Source: Bacteroidaceae bacterium
GTDB taxonomy: Bacteria > Bacteroidota > Bacteroidia > Bacteroidales > Bacteroidaceae
Direction of reading: 5' to 3'
Length of the DNA stretch: 64,000 nt
Assembly: GCA_017960985.1 (NCBI GenBank)
Contig: JAGCYD010000047.1
Location: 28,899 to 92,898, forward strand
Each line of letters begins with the position of its first letter. The stretch's first letter is position 1. The notes below the pieces were generated by a model that did no database searches, was not told the origin of the DNA, and saw only the letters and a program-made list of their open reading frames with translations. Both the position numbers and the translations under genes were made by a program. Positions 62,633 to 64,000 of the stretch are shown in pieces.

Positions 62633-62776
62633 TCAGGCTATCGCCATGGCAGCAAGAACAACCATGCAAGCCAGTGCCACACCGGCAAACTCCATGATTT
62701 CAGTCATTTGTTCCACAATATTCGTCTGTTCGTCGTAAGTACGATTGTTGGTCATGAGTCTTATTAGCTTTTCCAT
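62633..62776 (-). CDS. Small single-pass membrane peptide, 47 aa
   Basis: A 47-residue ORF: a polar N-terminus (MEKLIRLMTNNRTYDEQTNIVEQ) and one hydrophobic helix (FAGVALACMVVLAAMAIA) that ends the protein. It starts 19 nt after the S24 repressor gene and ends 35 bp before the DUF4248 start. Codon use and spacing suit a real gene. It is similar in size and layout to other small membrane proteins in these Bacteroidetes modules, though I do not recognise it. Confidence 0.5.
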   Translation of the reverse strand: MEKLIRLMTNNRTYDEQTNIVEQMTEIMEFAGVALACMVVLAAMAIA

Positions 62777-62795
62777 AATATAAAGATTTAACAGG

Positions 62796-63434
62796 TTAAA
62801 GATTACGAATTAAGCATACTGCCTTATATACGGCAGAAATTTGTTCTTTCAGCACATCGAAGGGGTCGTATGCAGGATTGTCGCTGTAGAGCGTCAGGGT
62901 GGGACTCTGTCCGTTCACCCCCTTGATACGCTTCAGCATACGCTCGTTGTCGCGGGTGAAAACCAGGTAGATGTCGTTGGGACGAATACGGTCAAACGAA
63001 TCCAGTTTGCGGATGCCCACGATGTCACCGCTCAGGATGGTCGGGTCCATCGAGTTTCCCACCACGGGGAAATACGCATCCACCTCCATGCCCGGGATGG
63101 CAATGCGCTCGGTGGTCACATCCTCGTCGCCCATTTCCAACTGACCGGCACTGGCCGGCATACGGCTGTAGTAGGCGGCTCCTGCCATAGGAGCAACAGA
63201 AGTGTAGTTCGTGTCCTGATAACCGCGACGGGGCATCTCCTCCTGACCCGTGAGCCACTCGAAACTTACCTCGGGCAACGCCTGACAGATTTTTGCCACG
63301 CCACCATCAGGAATCTGATTCTGCGCCATCCAGTTGGCAATAGTCGGCTGGGTTGTGCCAATCATGCTGGCAAATACCTTTTGTGTGCCGCCATACTCAC
63401 GGATGAGGGTCTTCAGTTTTTCTCTTGCGTCCAT
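62796..63434 (-). CDS. XRE-type repressor with S24 peptidase domain (LexA/CI-like)
   Basis: A 212-residue self-cleaving-type repressor from MDAREKLKTLIREYGG. The N-terminal HTH (about 1-65, GTQKVFASMIGTTQPTIANWMAQ) is followed by a linker with a potential Ala-Gly-like cleavage area (PMAGAAYYS) and the S24 peptidase domain with catalytic Ser in GNSMDPTI and Lys in RMLKRIKGV. It would respond to RecA-ssDNA. Upstream are several ATCAA/TTGAT inverted pairs (63441-63510) suited for operators. Confidence 0.92.
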   Translation of the reverse strand: MDAREKLKTLIREYGGTQKVFASMIGTTQPTIANWMAQNQIPDGGVAKICQALPEVSFEWLTGQEEMPRRGYQDTNYTSVAPMAGAAYYSRMPASAGQLEMGDEDVTTERIAIPGMEVDAYFPVVGNSMDPTILSGDIVGIRKLDSFDRIRPNDIYLVFTRDNERMLKRIKGVNGQSPTLTLYSDNPAYDPFDVLKEQISAVYKAVCLIRNL

Positions 63435-63440
63435 AATATT

Positions 63441-63510
63441 ATCAATTATTTGATGCAAAATTATCAAATATTTTATTTACCTCCAAATATTTTTATTAAA
63501 AATTTGATAT
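63441..63510 (-). promoter_or_regulatory. Probable S24 repressor promoter/operator
   Basis: ATCAA-TTAT-TTGAT at 63441-63454, a TAATTTTG -7 box at 63456-63463 (minus strand), then ATCAAATA at 63463-63470 and ATTTGATAT at 63502-63510. The repeated ATCAA/TTGAT half-sites around the start site fit autoregulation. Confidence 0.55.
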
Positions 63511-63568
63511 TTTCTTATAATTCGGTCAAAATTCAGCCCTCAAGTAACATTAGAACAGATAGGATTCC

Positions 63569-63670
63569 AACCTGCGCAGGTTGGGGTTCAAACCTGGGCA
63601 GGTTGAAGGTTGAACCCCGGCAGGTTGGAGGTCAAACCTAAGCAGGTTGGAGGCTAAACCTAAGCAGGTT
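63569..63670. repeat. 22-bp-period palindrome array c (AACCT/AGGTT arms, 5 units)
   Basis: Five 14-bp palindromes AACCT-NNNN-AGGTT start at 63569, 63591, 63613, 63635 and 63657, exactly 22 bp apart. The only arm change is one C for T in unit 3. The 8-nt linkers are purine-rich and resemble each other (GGGGTTCA, GAAGGTTG, GGAGGTCA, GGAGGCTA). Confidence 0.9.
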
Positions 63671-63705
63671 GAAGAAGGGGTGCTAAAACATATCAAAAAC
63701 ATAAA

Positions 63706-63740
63706 TACGCGCGCGTACTTTTCTATATATAATTATATAC
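63706..63740 (+). repeat. CGCGCG plus AT-tract element, copy 4
   Basis: TACGCGCGCGTAC (palindromic) at 63706-63718 then CTATATATAATTATATAC. It is 36 bp after array c, as copy 1 follows array a. Confidence 0.6.
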
Positions 63741-63771
63741 AAGAGCTAAAAGGAGAGTTTGCCCTCGTCAA

Positions 63772-63851
63772 AGTGACAATAAGTGACAAAGAGTGACATT
63801 AAGTGACATTTCGCGCTGTTAAGTGACAAAGAGTGACAAAGAGTGACATTG
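63772..63851 (+). repeat. Decamer array AGTGACA, exact 10-bp period
   Basis: AGTGACA occurs at 63772, 63782, 63792, 63802, 63822, 63832 and 63842; the unit at 63812 is degenerate (CGCGCTGTTA). The last bases alternate AATA, AAAG and ATTA/ATTT. The array ends where the -33 region of the promoter at 63869 would begin. Confidence 0.9.
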
Positions 63852-63868
63852 GCACCTATCCCATGTCG

Positions 63869-63876
63869 TAACTTTG
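63869..63876 (+). promoter_or_regulatory. -7 box at the right edge
   Basis: TAACTTTG. A TTG at 63849-63851 is 17 nt upstream, close to the last decamer. Confidence 0.6.
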
Positions 63877-64000
63877 CATCGTGAATCCGGAATCACAGAG
63901 AGAATCAAACAAAGTTCAAAGGCTGCGAGTAAACGAGAGCAATGCGATGCTTGCATCAGCAATGCCGAGCGAAAGCAGGCTCGAACGAAGTTCAACAAAA
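63877..64000 (+). other. Right-edge transcript leader or gene start (partial)
   Basis: The DNA after the promoter is open in one plus-strand frame to the end (reading NPESQRESNKVQRLRVN...), with a possible GTG at 63881, but that codon is almost at the transcription start. The stretch CGATGCTTGCATCAG and CCGAGCGAAAGC resembles sequences at 14225-14262. The gene served by this promoter lies outside the window. Confidence 0.3.

Noticed and set aside
63772-63851. CRISPR or tandem coding repeat
   Set aside because: Period is 10 bp, not a multiple of 3, with stops in frames; no spacers.
63881-64000. GTG-started gene at the right edge
   Set aside because: The GTG is 5 nt after the -7 box, too close for a normal leader; the text shows no family and the sequence resembles intergenic repeats. 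Kept only as a low-confidence partial region.

Overview
The window comes from a Bacteroidales genome, most likely a Prevotella-like member of Prevotellaceae. The evidence is consistent: promoters of the Bacteroidetes type (TTTG, 19-20 nt, TAnnTTTG) sit in front of many genes. Type IX secretion (T9SS) proteins and sorting tails are present. The signal peptidase I is very large, the Suf system is sufBCDS, and there is a SusR-like membrane regulator and rhamnogalacturonan-degrading enzymes. This placement is inference; no rRNA is present.

Layout: (1) 1-11.3 kb, all minus strand: a probable long operon rimP-nusA-infB-cvpA-sufB-sufC-[DUF559 cassette]-sufD-sufS-rnhB, joining translation/transcription factors to Fe-S assembly. 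(2) 11-15.5 kb: ctpA protease, a PfkB sugar/nucleoside kinase, tRNA-Asn, an OmpA-family porin. (3) 15.8-22.2 kb: two tandem deoxynucleoside kinases, dTDP-sugar genes rmlA-rmlD-rmlB (rmlC absent), tRNA-Ser, purN, rubrerythrin, luxS. (4) 22.5-35.4 kb: a carbohydrate locus with two rhamnogalacturonan lyases (PL11), one GH2 glycosidase and a SusR-like transmembrane AraC regulator, without susC/susD. (5) 35.4-46.5 kb: yifB/comM, two lipoproteins, M16 peptidase, wbqC-like, lepB, dapB, then DUF2851-thioesterase-dprA on the plus strand. (6) 46.6-62.1 kb: fumarate reductase/succinate dehydrogenase, nhaA, lolE-like permease, rbfA, O-methyltransferase, aroQ, an in-frame rdgB-porZ ORF, two YitT proteins, leuS. 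(7) 62.3-64 kb: a small phage-like or mobile-locus module (DUF4248 protein, 47-aa membrane peptide, S24 repressor) followed by a dense set of repeats.

The most unusual content is repetitive. Three intergenic arrays (positions 9-44, 25731-25788, 63569-63670) share one architecture: 14-bp palindromes (5-bp arm, 4-nt centre, 5-bp arm) separated by 8 nt, giving an exact 22-bp period. Each array uses its own arm sequence (TACCA, AAGAC, AACCT). Two of the three are followed about 40 bp later by a CGCGCG plus AT-tract element, of which four copies lie in the window. A decamer array (AGTGACA, exact 10-bp period) ends just before a promoter at the right edge. A DUF559 nuclease-like gene is bounded by 34-37 bp inverted repeats and has supplied a new start and N-terminus for sufD; a solo copy of that repeat lies in frame in comM. 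Other intergenic-type micro-repeats sit in frame in rmlD and the GH2 gene.

Coordinates of starts were chosen from promoters, signal peptides and family alignments known to me. No database search was run.
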